Source: an uncultured Neisseriaceae bacterium (GTDB lineage Bacteria; Pseudomonadota; Gammaproteobacteria; Burkholderiales; UBA11063). From it: a stretch of DNA of 40,040 nucleotides. Both the position numbers and the translations under genes were made by a program. The stretch is taken from NCBI GenBank assembly GCA_937952895.1, contig CALFYC010000105.1, forward strand, positions 1 to 40,040. Direction: 5' to 3'. The notes under the pieces were generated by a model. That model saw only the letters and a program-made list of their open reading frames with translations. It made no database searches and had not been told where the DNA came from. This document shows positions 33,176-40,040 of this stretch, one piece after another (within the stretch, counting starts at the first letter, position 1; each line of letters begins with the position of its first letter).

Positions 33176-34444
33176 TTATAGAATATTTTTACGAAATATA
33201 GATAGATATACTAAAGTTTGAATTGCCACAAAGACAAGGAAAACCCAAAATAAATCAGATAGGGTATTGATATTTAAATGACTTACGATAAAATTGCCTA
33301 TTGAACTAAAGAGCATTACAATCGTTAATTGTATTGAATTTAGTAATCCTACGTTGTTGGGAAATAAACTAATACAAGTTGATGAAATATTACCAACTAG
33401 AAAACCAACCCCATAGCAAATTAATATTATAGGTATAACCAAAGTCCATAGGCTAAATTGAAAGTATAAAGCAAAAATTAATTGTAGGATTGAAGCGCAA
33501 ACTAAGATAATTAAGCCTAAATTAAGTAATTTGTTTTGATTCATATAAGGTAGTAAAATTCGATTGGTTATTGTGCCAAATAAATATCCACATCCAACAA
33601 ATAATGCAGTATCACCATAAATTGTAGCTGAGTCACCAAATTGACGTTCAATAATAAATGGAACAATTGTGGGATAAAACATAATTTGTAATTGACTAAA
33701 GATTAAAATAACTACTCCAGATATAAATGTTTTATGTGACAAAATGGTTTTGTAAATTGTAAGAAAGCTTCTAAGGGTATATTGTGGTTTACGTTGGTAT
33801 CTCTCCTGAATAAATATACTGTGCAGTAATAACAAGATAATTCCACAAATAATAAATGCATAAAAATTACTTTGCCAACCAAACCTATCTTGTATATATC
33901 CGCCAATAAATGGAGCAATAACTGTTCCAATTCCAAATGCAAATGAGGTATATAAAATAGATATGCGTAATCGTGGTCCAGTGAAGTGGTCTGCAATGGT
34001 TATACGCCCCCCAATTGAAATTGCTGATGCTGTAAGCCCCTGAATAAAACGTACTATAATAAGCTCATTTATACTTGTACTACTTGCCCCTAACAGGCTT
34101 ACTAAGATAAATAGACTTAAATTGATAATAATAACTCGTTTCCGTCCTAAAATATCAAATAATACTCCTAAAATAATAGCTCCGACAGCATAGCCAAAGA
34201 TTGTAACTGTTATGGTATTTTTTACTAAATCAGCAGATACATTTAGATTTTGCGCGATTTTAGGCATGGATGGGGCATACATATCAATTACTAGTCCTGG
34301 TAAAAAATTAAGGCATGGAACCAAAATAGTAACTAATGATAAATAAATAGTTTCATCCAGATTTACATATGCAAGCTTAAAGAATTTCATGAAGTATTTA
34401 ATCCAAGAAGCAAGATTAATTTTGAGATGTTGTGATTGTATCAT
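33176..34444 (-). CDS. MFS transporter, Bcr/CflA drug-resistance-like
   Basis: A major-facilitator protein with about 12 membrane helices. The first helix and loop FLPGLVIDMYAPSMPKIAQNLNVS match the Bcr/CflA subgroup (DMYLPALP pattern). The MFS loop 2-3 motif appears as GVLFDILGRKRVI, and motif C-like sequence as SFAFGIGTVIAPFIGGYIQDRFGW, as expected for a proton-driven drug exporter. I use the first ATG, at 34444 (422 residues). A TTG at 34480 would lengthen it, and an ATG at 34390 (13 residues before helix 1) is also plausible; none has a good Shine-Dalgarno. Substrate unknown. It is divergent from the APC permease gene. Confidence 0.85.
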   Translation of the reverse strand: MIQSQHLKINLASWIKYFMKFFKLAYVNLDETIYLSLVTILVPCLNFLPGLVIDMYAPSMPKIAQNLNVSADLVKNTITVTIFGYAVGAIILGVLFDILGRKRVIIINLSLFILVSLLGASSTSINELIIVRFIQGLTASAISIGGRITIADHFTGPRLRISILYTSFAFGIGTVIAPFIGGYIQDRFGWQSNFYAFIICGIILLLLHSIFIQERYQRKPQYTLRSFLTIYKTILSHKTFISGVVILIFSQLQIMFYPTIVPFIIERQFGDSATIYGDTALFVGCGYLFGTITNRILLPYMNQNKLLNLGLIILVCASILQLIFALYFQFSLWTLVIPIILICYGVGFLVGNISSTCISLFPNNVGLLNSIQLTIVMLFSSIGNFIVSHLNINTLSDLFWVFLVFVAIQTLVYLSIFRKNIL

Positions 34445-34526
34445 AGAATTTGAAACACTATTGGAAATGATTTTTATCAAATTTTTTACTTAAAACATTA
34501 ATTCATATTCTATATTTGATATATAG

Positions 34527-34532
34527 TATAAT
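34527..34532 (+). promoter_or_regulatory. -10 box of the APC permease gene
   Basis: TATAAT at 34527-34532 lies about 70 bases before the chosen start at 34603 and downstream of an in-frame ATG at 34516, arguing against that upstream start. The -35 region is poor. Confidence 0.5.
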
Positions 34533-34602
34533 TTTTTCCGCGTATTACAGTTTTATGTGCCACTTCTACTTAATTACTATGCTTTATTCAGGAAGGATGA
34601 TT

Positions 34603-36018
34603 ATGTATCAACAAAAGCAGCTGAGGTTATTCACCTTAATCATGATTAGTTTGACTGCTGTATTTAGTATTAATCATATTTCAGTAATGGCTACAATTGG
34701 GGCCCAAAGCATAGTGTTTTTAGGTGGAGCTGCAATTCTGTTTTTTATTCCATCTGCACTAGTGTCTGCTGAATTGGGTGGGATGATGACAAGTAATAAT
34801 GGGGGGCTTTATACTTGGGTTAGCCGTGCATTTGGCCAAAATGCAGGTTTAGTTGCAATTTGGATGGAGTGGTTTAATAATGTAATTGGTTATCCGGCAA
34901 CTTTAGCTGGAACTATTGCAACTTTTGCATATTTAGGTTTTCCTAATCTTACGAATAATCATAATATTTTATTTGTGGCAATGGTTATATTATTTTGGGG
35001 AATTTCATTTTTTAATTGTCTATCAATAGGTAAAGTTACGATTTTAAATATTGTTGGTGGATTATTTGGTATGTTATTACCCGGCGTAATTCTAATTGTG
35101 TGTGGTATCTATGGGTTTTTCTACATGCCCAATAATTTACAAATATCTAATTCAAGTGATTGGATTCCTGCTCTTAATTTTGCAACTTTTGCACTTTTTG
35201 TTAAGACTTTAAATAGTTATTCAGGAATTCAATCTGCAGCATTTCATACTCGTAATGTAAGAAATGCTAAACGCAATATTCCATTGTCTATGACAATAAC
35301 CGTAGTAATAATCTTTAGTGTCGTTACTTTAGCTACATTATCACTATCCTCAATTGTGCCACAAGATCAATTAAACGTTATGAGTGGGATGATTCAAGGG
35401 ATTAGTATCGTGCTTAATAAGGTAAATCTAGGTTATTTAGCACCAATAATCACTATTTGTATATGTGTTGGGATTGTAACTCAAACTAGTACATGGGTAT
35501 TGGGGCCTGCTCGTGCTATGCAAGAAGTTGCTGCAGATGGATTAGTCCCCAAATATCTAGCTAGAAAAAATAACTCAGGAATGCCAGTTGCTGTTTTAAT
35601 GACTCAAGGTATTATAGGCTCTTTCCTATCACTGGTATTCCTATTTCTACCAACAATACAAGAAGCTTTTGCAATGATTATTGCGTTGACCGCTCAATTT
35701 TCAGTAATGATGTGGGTTATGATTTTTGTAAGTGCAATTAAACTAAGGTATTCTGAGCCAGAGAGTGAAAGGCCATTTAGAGTTGGAGGAAAAAGTAATT
35801 TTCTGTTGATTCTATGTGCTAGTTTTGGCATAATATCTTGTGCTTGTGGTTTCTTTTTAGGATTGTTTCCACCTAAGTTTTCTTTAGTGCAAAATCCAGC
35901 AAGTTATTGTTTATTAATGATCATTGCGGATGTTATAATCATAATTGTTCCATTTCTTTATATTTGGTTTAAGAAAAAATCGGTAACTAATAAAGCTGCT
36001 GTTGTAAATAAAATTTAA
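34603..36018 (+). CDS. APC-superfamily amino acid permease or antiporter
   Basis: About 471 residues with roughly 12 membrane helices. The start is the ATG at 34603, 6 bases after GGAAGG; an in-frame ATG at 34516 would put the promoter -10 box inside the gene. The first helices (LFTLIMISLTAVFSINHISV, IVFLGGAAILFFIPSALVSA) and the NNGGLYTWVSRAFGQNAGLVA segment are the APC consensus region. Several loops recall the glutamate/GABA antiporter and AdiC-like branch. The segment GIVTQTSTWVLGPARAMQEVAADGLVPKYLARKN is the conserved late cytoplasmic loop. It likely exchanges or imports amino acids; the exact substrate cannot be told. It is divergent from the MFS gene. Confidence 0.88.
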   Translation: MYQQKQLRLFTLIMISLTAVFSINHISVMATIGAQSIVFLGGAAILFFIPSALVSAELGGMMTSNNGGLYTWVSRAFGQNAGLVAIWMEWFNNVIGYPATLAGTIATFAYLGFPNLTNNHNILFVAMVILFWGISFFNCLSIGKVTILNIVGGLFGMLLPGVILIVCGIYGFFYMPNNLQISNSSDWIPALNFATFALFVKTLNSYSGIQSAAFHTRNVRNAKRNIPLSMTITVVIIFSVVTLATLSLSSIVPQDQLNVMSGMIQGISIVLNKVNLGYLAPIITICICVGIVTQTSTWVLGPARAMQEVAADGLVPKYLARKNNSGMPVAVLMTQGIIGSFLSLVFLFLPTIQEAFAMIIALTAQFSVMMWVMIFVSAIKLRYSEPESERPFRVGGKSNFLLILCASFGIISCACGFFLGLFPPKFSLVQNPASYCLLMIIADVIIIIVPFLYIWFKKKSVTNKAAVVNKI

Positions 36019-36058
36019 TATGTATTAAAATCTAGTCATTTTGCATGAGAAGTATTTT

Positions 36059-37225
36059 GTGAATAAAATAAAAATTAAATTATTCGGGTCGATGTTCCTT
36101 GCAATATCTTTAGTTGGTTGTGATGGTGGCTCGACCGTTTCTAACACATCAGGTGGCGGCTTATCAGCATCACAAACTATTCCACCAATTGGCCAAACGA
36201 GTGCTCATTATGGAATCTATTATGGTGGCGAGTCGCCAGGGCATTATTCAATGTATGTGCCAGATGGTAATGGTTCAAATTATAGTATATCAATTACACC
36301 TAATCTTGATGCTGGTATTCTAAATGCATACCTAACTAATTTAGCGAATGGTGGAAGTTTGCTGATTTCGACGCAAAATGGTATGGTATGGTCAGTTGAT
36401 TTTAATGGGTCAGCAAATTCATTTGGCGCAACGTCAACTTATAAGAGCACTAGTTTTGCCAATGAATCATTTGGAGTGCAAACCCCATTTGTTATAGTCG
36501 AAAGCGCAGATTCTGTGCCATACTTAGTCAATGCCAGTTATGATGGAACAAATTATTTACCTTTTTTATCAATGGTTGCTGAAAGTATCGGTAATGGTGG
36601 GGAGTCAATTCCAACGTACACGACTTTATGTGTTGATAGTGGTAGTCATGGTATTAATGAAACGCAACAAATTAATTCAATTGCTGAGCCGAATTTAGCA
36701 AATAATCCATATGTGGTGTTTGGTAATAATGCGGGAGATGTATGTTCATATAACGTTATAACTAAAGGGTGGGCTAATTTTACTGAATTTTCAGAATCAT
36801 ATTCATTTGGAAGTCCTATTGTAGCTATATCTGTTGGTGTTTTTGAATCAAATTATTACAATTATTTTGCAACAGAAAGTGGCCAATTGTGGCAAGCTAC
36901 AGTTAATTTCCAAGGTATAGTGACGGGGCTCACTCAATTAAACATAAATAATGGCCCGATTCCGACTTTAGGTGCTATTACTGCCCTTTATGCAGATTTA
37001 AATAATAATTTATATGTCGGTCTATCTAATGGATATATTTATGGATTAGCCAATGGCTCTCATTCATGGCAGAATATTCAGCTAAGAACTAATTCTGGTT
37101 CTCTAGAAACTGCTGCGGTTGATGTAATTGTTCCTACAACTGGTGCTGGTAATACAACAATAGGTGCCAATTCACCTCAGGTAATTTTACATAATAGTCA
37201 TATTTATAACCTTTGGGGATTATAG
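36059..37225 (+). CDS. Lipoprotein of unknown function, possibly beta-propeller-like
   Basis: A 388-residue protein I do not recognise. From the GTG at 36059 (GAGAAG upstream) it has a lipoprotein signal peptide ending LVGC with Cys21 as the lipidated residue; a TTG at 36041 would add six residues. Asp at the second mature position (C-D-G) could signal inner-membrane retention under the E. coli Lol rule, but that rule is not universal. After a Ser/Gly-rich linker the mature protein is built of short beta-rich units, each with a Gly-hydrophobic-aromatic strand (GMVWSVDFNG, AGDVCSYNVITKGWANF, ESGQLWQATVNFQGIV, NNLYVGLSNGYIYGLANG). That spacing suggests a beta-propeller, by eye only. It follows the permease by about 40 bases. 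Confidence 0.8.
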   Translation: MNKIKIKLFGSMFLAISLVGCDGGSTVSNTSGGGLSASQTIPPIGQTSAHYGIYYGGESPGHYSMYVPDGNGSNYSISITPNLDAGILNAYLTNLANGGSLLISTQNGMVWSVDFNGSANSFGATSTYKSTSFANESFGVQTPFVIVESADSVPYLVNASYDGTNYLPFLSMVAESIGNGGESIPTYTTLCVDSGSHGINETQQINSIAEPNLANNPYVVFGNNAGDVCSYNVITKGWANFTEFSESYSFGSPIVAISVGVFESNYYNYFATESGQLWQATVNFQGIVTGLTQLNINNGPIPTLGAITALYADLNNNLYVGLSNGYIYGLANGSHSWQNIQLRTNSGSLETAAVDVIVPTTGAGNTTIGANSPQVILHNSHIYNLWGL

Positions 37226-37320
37226 TTCTTAAAAGATATACTTAAGATTTGATGTTTAATATAGATTTGTCAATTAAAGTAAACAATATTTTGAAATAAA
37301 TAATTAATGATATTTTTAAA

Positions 37321-37346
37321 TATGCCATTGAATTTTCTGGCATAAT
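37321..37346 (+). promoter_or_regulatory. Possible glmU promoter overlapping an inverted repeat
   Basis: TATGCCA (37321-37327) and TGGCATA (37338-37344) form a perfect 7-bp inverted repeat, and the right arm contains TGGCATAAT, an extended -10 candidate. It lies about 50 bases before glmU. A regulator site is possible but unproven. Confidence 0.4.
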
Positions 37347-37393
37347 CTACTACTCAAACTATTATTTTATACTGCAATTTATGTGGAGTATTC

Positions 37394-38773
37394 ATGAAAA
37401 ACCTTAATGTAGTAATTTTAGCTGCAGGTCAAGGAAAACGAATGTTTTCTAATTTGCCTAAAGTTTTACATACAATTGGTAATAAACCAATGTTACAACA
37501 CGTAATTGAAACTGCGTTAAAATTAAATCCAACAAAGCTAATTATAGTATATGGTCATGGTGGTGAAAAAGTTAAACAAGTCATTAATGAAGCAATGCCT
37601 AATAATAAAATTACTTGGTGTTTACAAGACCAACAATTGGGTACAGGGCATGCACTTAAATGTGCAATGAATGCTTTAGATAATGATGGTTCTACTTTAT
37701 TACTTTATGGTGATGTCCCACTAATTAATGTAAATTATCTAAGTGATATGCTTGATAAGCATTCAGACAATATTGTAATGTTAACTACAAGGTTAGATAA
37801 CCCTTCGGGTTATGGTCGAATATTAAGAAATGATAATTCAGAAATTATTGGTATTGTTGAAGAAAAAGATGCATCACAGGGTGAGAAGTATATTAATGAA
37901 ATTAATACCGGGTTTTATGTTTTTCCAAATAACTATTTACCAGCCTGGCTAAATCAGTTATCTAACAATAATAATCAAAAAGAGTACTATGTCACTGATC
38001 TTATTGCGATGGCAAAAAAAGATCAAGTTGAAATTGATAATGTTAATGCAACTAATCATGGACATTGCTTAGGAATTAATAATAAACTTGAATTAGAAAA
38101 GTTAGAACGTTTATACCAATTAGATTTAGCCAATGAATTGCTGTTAAGTGGAGCAACTTTATTAGATAAATCACGTATTGATATTCGTGGTAAAGTAATC
38201 GTGGGAATGGATTGTGTTATTGATATTAATTGCACCTTTGAAGGAAATGTTGTTTTAGGAAATGGTGTATCAATCGGTGTTGGATGTATTTTAAAAAATG
38301 TTGAAATATGTGATGGTGTTGCAATTAAACCCTATAGTATAATAGAGGGCGCAGTTGTTGGGGCGAATAGTCTAGTAGGTCCATTTGCTCGCTTAAGGCC
38401 TGGTGCTAAACTATCTGAGAGTTCGCATGTTGGTAACTTCGTTGAAATAAAAAATAGCACAATTGGGGTTGCTTCAAAAGTTAATCATTTGACTTATATT
38501 GGTGATGCAGAGATTGGCGCAAAAGTAAATGTTGGTGCTGGTAGTGTTACCTGTAATTATGATGGTAAAAATAAATTTAAGACAGTTATTGAAGATAACG
38601 TATTTATTGGTTCCGGCACGATGATGGTTGCTCCTGTAACTATTGCAAGTGGCGGTGTAATTGGAGCTGGTTCGACAATTACCAAAAATACAGAAAAAGA
38701 CGAATTAACTGTTGCAAGAAGTAAGCAACAAACTATTCATGGCTGGTTACAAAGACGTAATAGAAAAAATTAG
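37394..38773 (+). CDS. glmU: Bifunctional GlmU (UDP-GlcNAc pyrophosphorylase/glucosamine-1-phosphate acetyltransferase)
   Basis: A 459-residue enzyme (E. coli 456) making UDP-GlcNAc, the precursor for both peptidoglycan and lipid A, so it feeds MurC and LpxC in this window. N-terminal uridyltransferase: VVILAAGQGKRMFSNLPKVLH, QLGTGHALKCAM, LLLYGDVPLI and the NEINTGFYVFP segment. C-terminal left-handed beta-helix with hexapeptide repeats: LGNGVSIGVGCILKNV, VGPFARLRPGAKL, VGNFVEIKNSTIG, the catalytic His in KVNHLTYIGDAEIG, and GAGSVTCNYDGKNKFKT. Both halves look complete. GGAGTATTC precedes the ATG. The next gene starts 8 bases after its stop. Confidence 0.97.
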   Translation: MKNLNVVILAAGQGKRMFSNLPKVLHTIGNKPMLQHVIETALKLNPTKLIIVYGHGGEKVKQVINEAMPNNKITWCLQDQQLGTGHALKCAMNALDNDGSTLLLYGDVPLINVNYLSDMLDKHSDNIVMLTTRLDNPSGYGRILRNDNSEIIGIVEEKDASQGEKYINEINTGFYVFPNNYLPAWLNQLSNNNNQKEYYVTDLIAMAKKDQVEIDNVNATNHGHCLGINNKLELEKLERLYQLDLANELLLSGATLLDKSRIDIRGKVIVGMDCVIDINCTFEGNVVLGNGVSIGVGCILKNVEICDGVAIKPYSIIEGAVVGANSLVGPFARLRPGAKLSESSHVGNFVEIKNSTIGVASKVNHLTYIGDAEIGAKVNVGAGSVTCNYDGKNKFKTVIEDNVFIGSGTMMVAPVTIASGGVIGAGSTITKNTEKDELTVARSKQQTIHGWLQRRNRKN

Positions 38774-38780
38774 GTGAATA

Positions 38781-40040
38781 ATGATTAAAATTAAGCGTAT
38801 CTGTACATTGCTTCTAGTTTCAAGTCTTTGTGGTTGTGGATTATTTGGTCCTGATTATAAAAAGCCAACACTTAAAGATCCAGGCGAATGGCCAGATAAA
38901 GATCAATTGGCTAAAATTGATGATAGTATTAATCTACCGGATATGGCTTGGTGGAAAACGTTTAATGATCCAGAACTGAATAATTTAATTAGTGATGCGC
39001 TAAAATATAATAATAATATTCAAATGGCAATTGGTAACATTACACAAGCACAAGGACAATTACAACAGGTATATATGGGATGGGTTCCAGTACTTGCGCC
39101 TAAGGCTAGTTATTCAACTTTACAAAGTTTTTCAAGTAGTAGCCTAAGTAGTAGTACAAGCAACTTATCCGGCGGTGGTGGTAATGCTGGTTATCAAGTT
39201 GGATTAGTTCCATCGTATACGATAAATATTCTACAGCAGATTCGTTCACAGCAGGCTGCTGAAGCGAATTTAGCAGCGCAACAATATGCCAAAGATGCAA
39301 TGCGTTTAACAATTATTAGTCAAGTAGCGGGTAGTTATTTCACTCTACTTGGTCAAGATTATCTACTTAAATTACAAAAGCAATTAGTTAAAGATACCAA
39401 GAATCAACTTGCTTTGTCTAAAGATCAATTTAAAGATGGTTATGTTTCTTTGTTGACTGTGCAACAATATGAGCAGCAATATGAGCAAGCGCAAACCCAA
39501 GTGCCAGTTATTGAAAATAATATTGTGCAAACCCAAAATGCATTACAAGTTTTATTAAATAGAAATCCTGGTGATATTAAACGTGGTCTTAGTTTTAACG
39601 ATGTGAAAATTGATGGTATTGTGCCAGCTAATTTACCATCAACAGTGCTTAGAAATCGTCCAGATGTAATTCAAGCAGAACAGCAATTAATTTCAGCGAA
39701 TGCAAATATTGGGGTTGCTACTTCAACATTCTTTCCAAGTATTAATTTAACTACAGGGATTGGAACTGCAGCTGGAACATTAAGTGGTTTATTTTCTAGT
39801 GGTAATGATTTTTGGCAGGTTGCAGCTGGAGCTACTATGCCAATTCTAAGCTTAGGCACTTTTGGTCAAATTAAAGCAGCACGTGGAGCATATTACACCG
39901 CGTTTTATAATTATGTACTAACAATTAGAAATGCATTTGCTCAAGTAGATAATGGGTTACAAGCGCATCAAAAGATCATGGATAGCTATAAATATCAAGC
40001 AAAAGTTTATGATAGTGCTAATTTAGCTAATGATTTGGGA
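38781..40040 (+). CDS. RND efflux outer-membrane lipoprotein (OprM/NodT type), 3' end outside window
   Basis: The first 420 codons of a TolC-like outer-membrane factor; the frame is still open at the window edge. Signal peptide with lipobox SLCGC (Cys19 lipidated), followed by GLFGPDYKKP, the common NodT-family opening. Next come the DMAWWKTFNDPELNNLISDAL motif and long coiled-coil helices rich in Gln and Ala (GNITQAQGQLQQV; EQQYEQAQTQVPVIENNIVQTQNALQVLL). The second repeat begins VPANLPSTVLRNRPDVIQAEQQLISANANIG and FFPSINLTTGIG. It forms the trimeric exit duct of a tripartite pump. The membrane-fusion and inner-membrane pump genes are not upstream, where glmU sits; they may follow or lie elsewhere. 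No ribosome site stronger than AGGTG was seen. Confidence 0.93.
   Translation, partial: MIKIKRICTLLLVSSLCGCGLFGPDYKKPTLKDPGEWPDKDQLAKIDDSINLPDMAWWKTFNDPELNNLISDALKYNNNIQMAIGNITQAQGQLQQVYMGWVPVLAPKASYSTLQSFSSSSLSSSTSNLSGGGGNAGYQVGLVPSYTINILQQIRSQQAAEANLAAQQYAKDAMRLTIISQVAGSYFTLLGQDYLLKLQKQLVKDTKNQLALSKDQFKDGYVSLLTVQQYEQQYEQAQTQVPVIENNIVQTQNALQVLLNRNPGDIKRGLSFNDVKIDGIVPANLPSTVLRNRPDVIQAEQQLISANANIGVATSTFFPSINLTTGIGTAAGTLSGLFSSGNDFWQVAAGATMPILSLGTFGQIKAARGAYYTAFYNYVLTIRNAFAQVDNGLQAHQKIMDSYKYQAKVYDSANLANDLG

Overview
This is an AT-rich window from a Gram-negative proteobacterium. LpxC, LolA, SecB, a lipopolysaccharide-type envelope gene set and an outer-membrane efflux lipoprotein point to a diderm cell. 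The rplJ product, the beta/gamma-type rpoB and rpoC, coq7, the DUF4149 protein and the secB-gpsA pairing all suit a betaproteobacterium. A low-GC relative of the Neisseriales is my best guess, by inference from remembered protein patterns rather than a search. The standard bacterial code applies: TGA ends several intact genes here. Non-ATG starts are common (TTG for rplJ and lpxC; GTG for coq7, secB, the GNAT, HIT and lipoprotein genes).

Layout. (1) 1-10,755: the ribosomal protein/RNA polymerase block, 3' part of rplK - rplA - L10 leader - rplJ - rplL - hairpin - rpoB - rpoC - terminator. The first ~80 bases do not encode L11 in any frame, so rplK is cut. (2) 10,850-16,050: a looser accessory stretch. 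It holds an aldo/keto reductase broken by one stop codon, a small secreted protein of unknown function, a three-gene operon (SRPBCC protein, MarR regulator, EVE-domain protein) with a strong palindromic operator candidate at its promoter, a decayed Rpn-family nuclease gene with three point lesions, and a GNAT acetyltransferase. (3) 16,050-19,730, minus strand: a periplasmic parvulin, hslU without an adjacent hslV, a DUF4149 membrane protein and ppa. (4) 19,900-33,083, plus strand: coq7, secB, gpsA, lolA, murC, ddl, ftsQ, ftsA, ftsZ, lpxC, a HIT protein and dnaE. This is a compact envelope, division and replication cluster with many short gaps or overlaps. (5) 33,176-40,040: divergent MFS and APC transporters, an unrecognised lipoprotein, glmU, and the 5' part of an RND outer-membrane factor that runs off the window.

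How it fits together. Most genes are housekeeping: transcription and translation machinery, then precursor supply (GlmU, MurC, Ddl, LpxC), septum building (FtsQAZ), lipoprotein and protein export (LolA, SecB, parvulin) and replication (DnaE). I see no CRISPR array, tRNA, rRNA, insertion sequence with transposase, phage module or recognisable new multi-gene defence system. The least ordinary parts are the rplK junction, the MarR/EVE operon with its operator, the point-mutated AKR and Rpn genes, and the perfect hairpins at 2135-2169 and 12117-12152. No gap between genes exceeds 300 bases; the larger ones (985-1209, 10709-10886, 11898-12166, 12671-12905, 14256-14504, 18365-18604) are described in the features or findings where they hold something visible.
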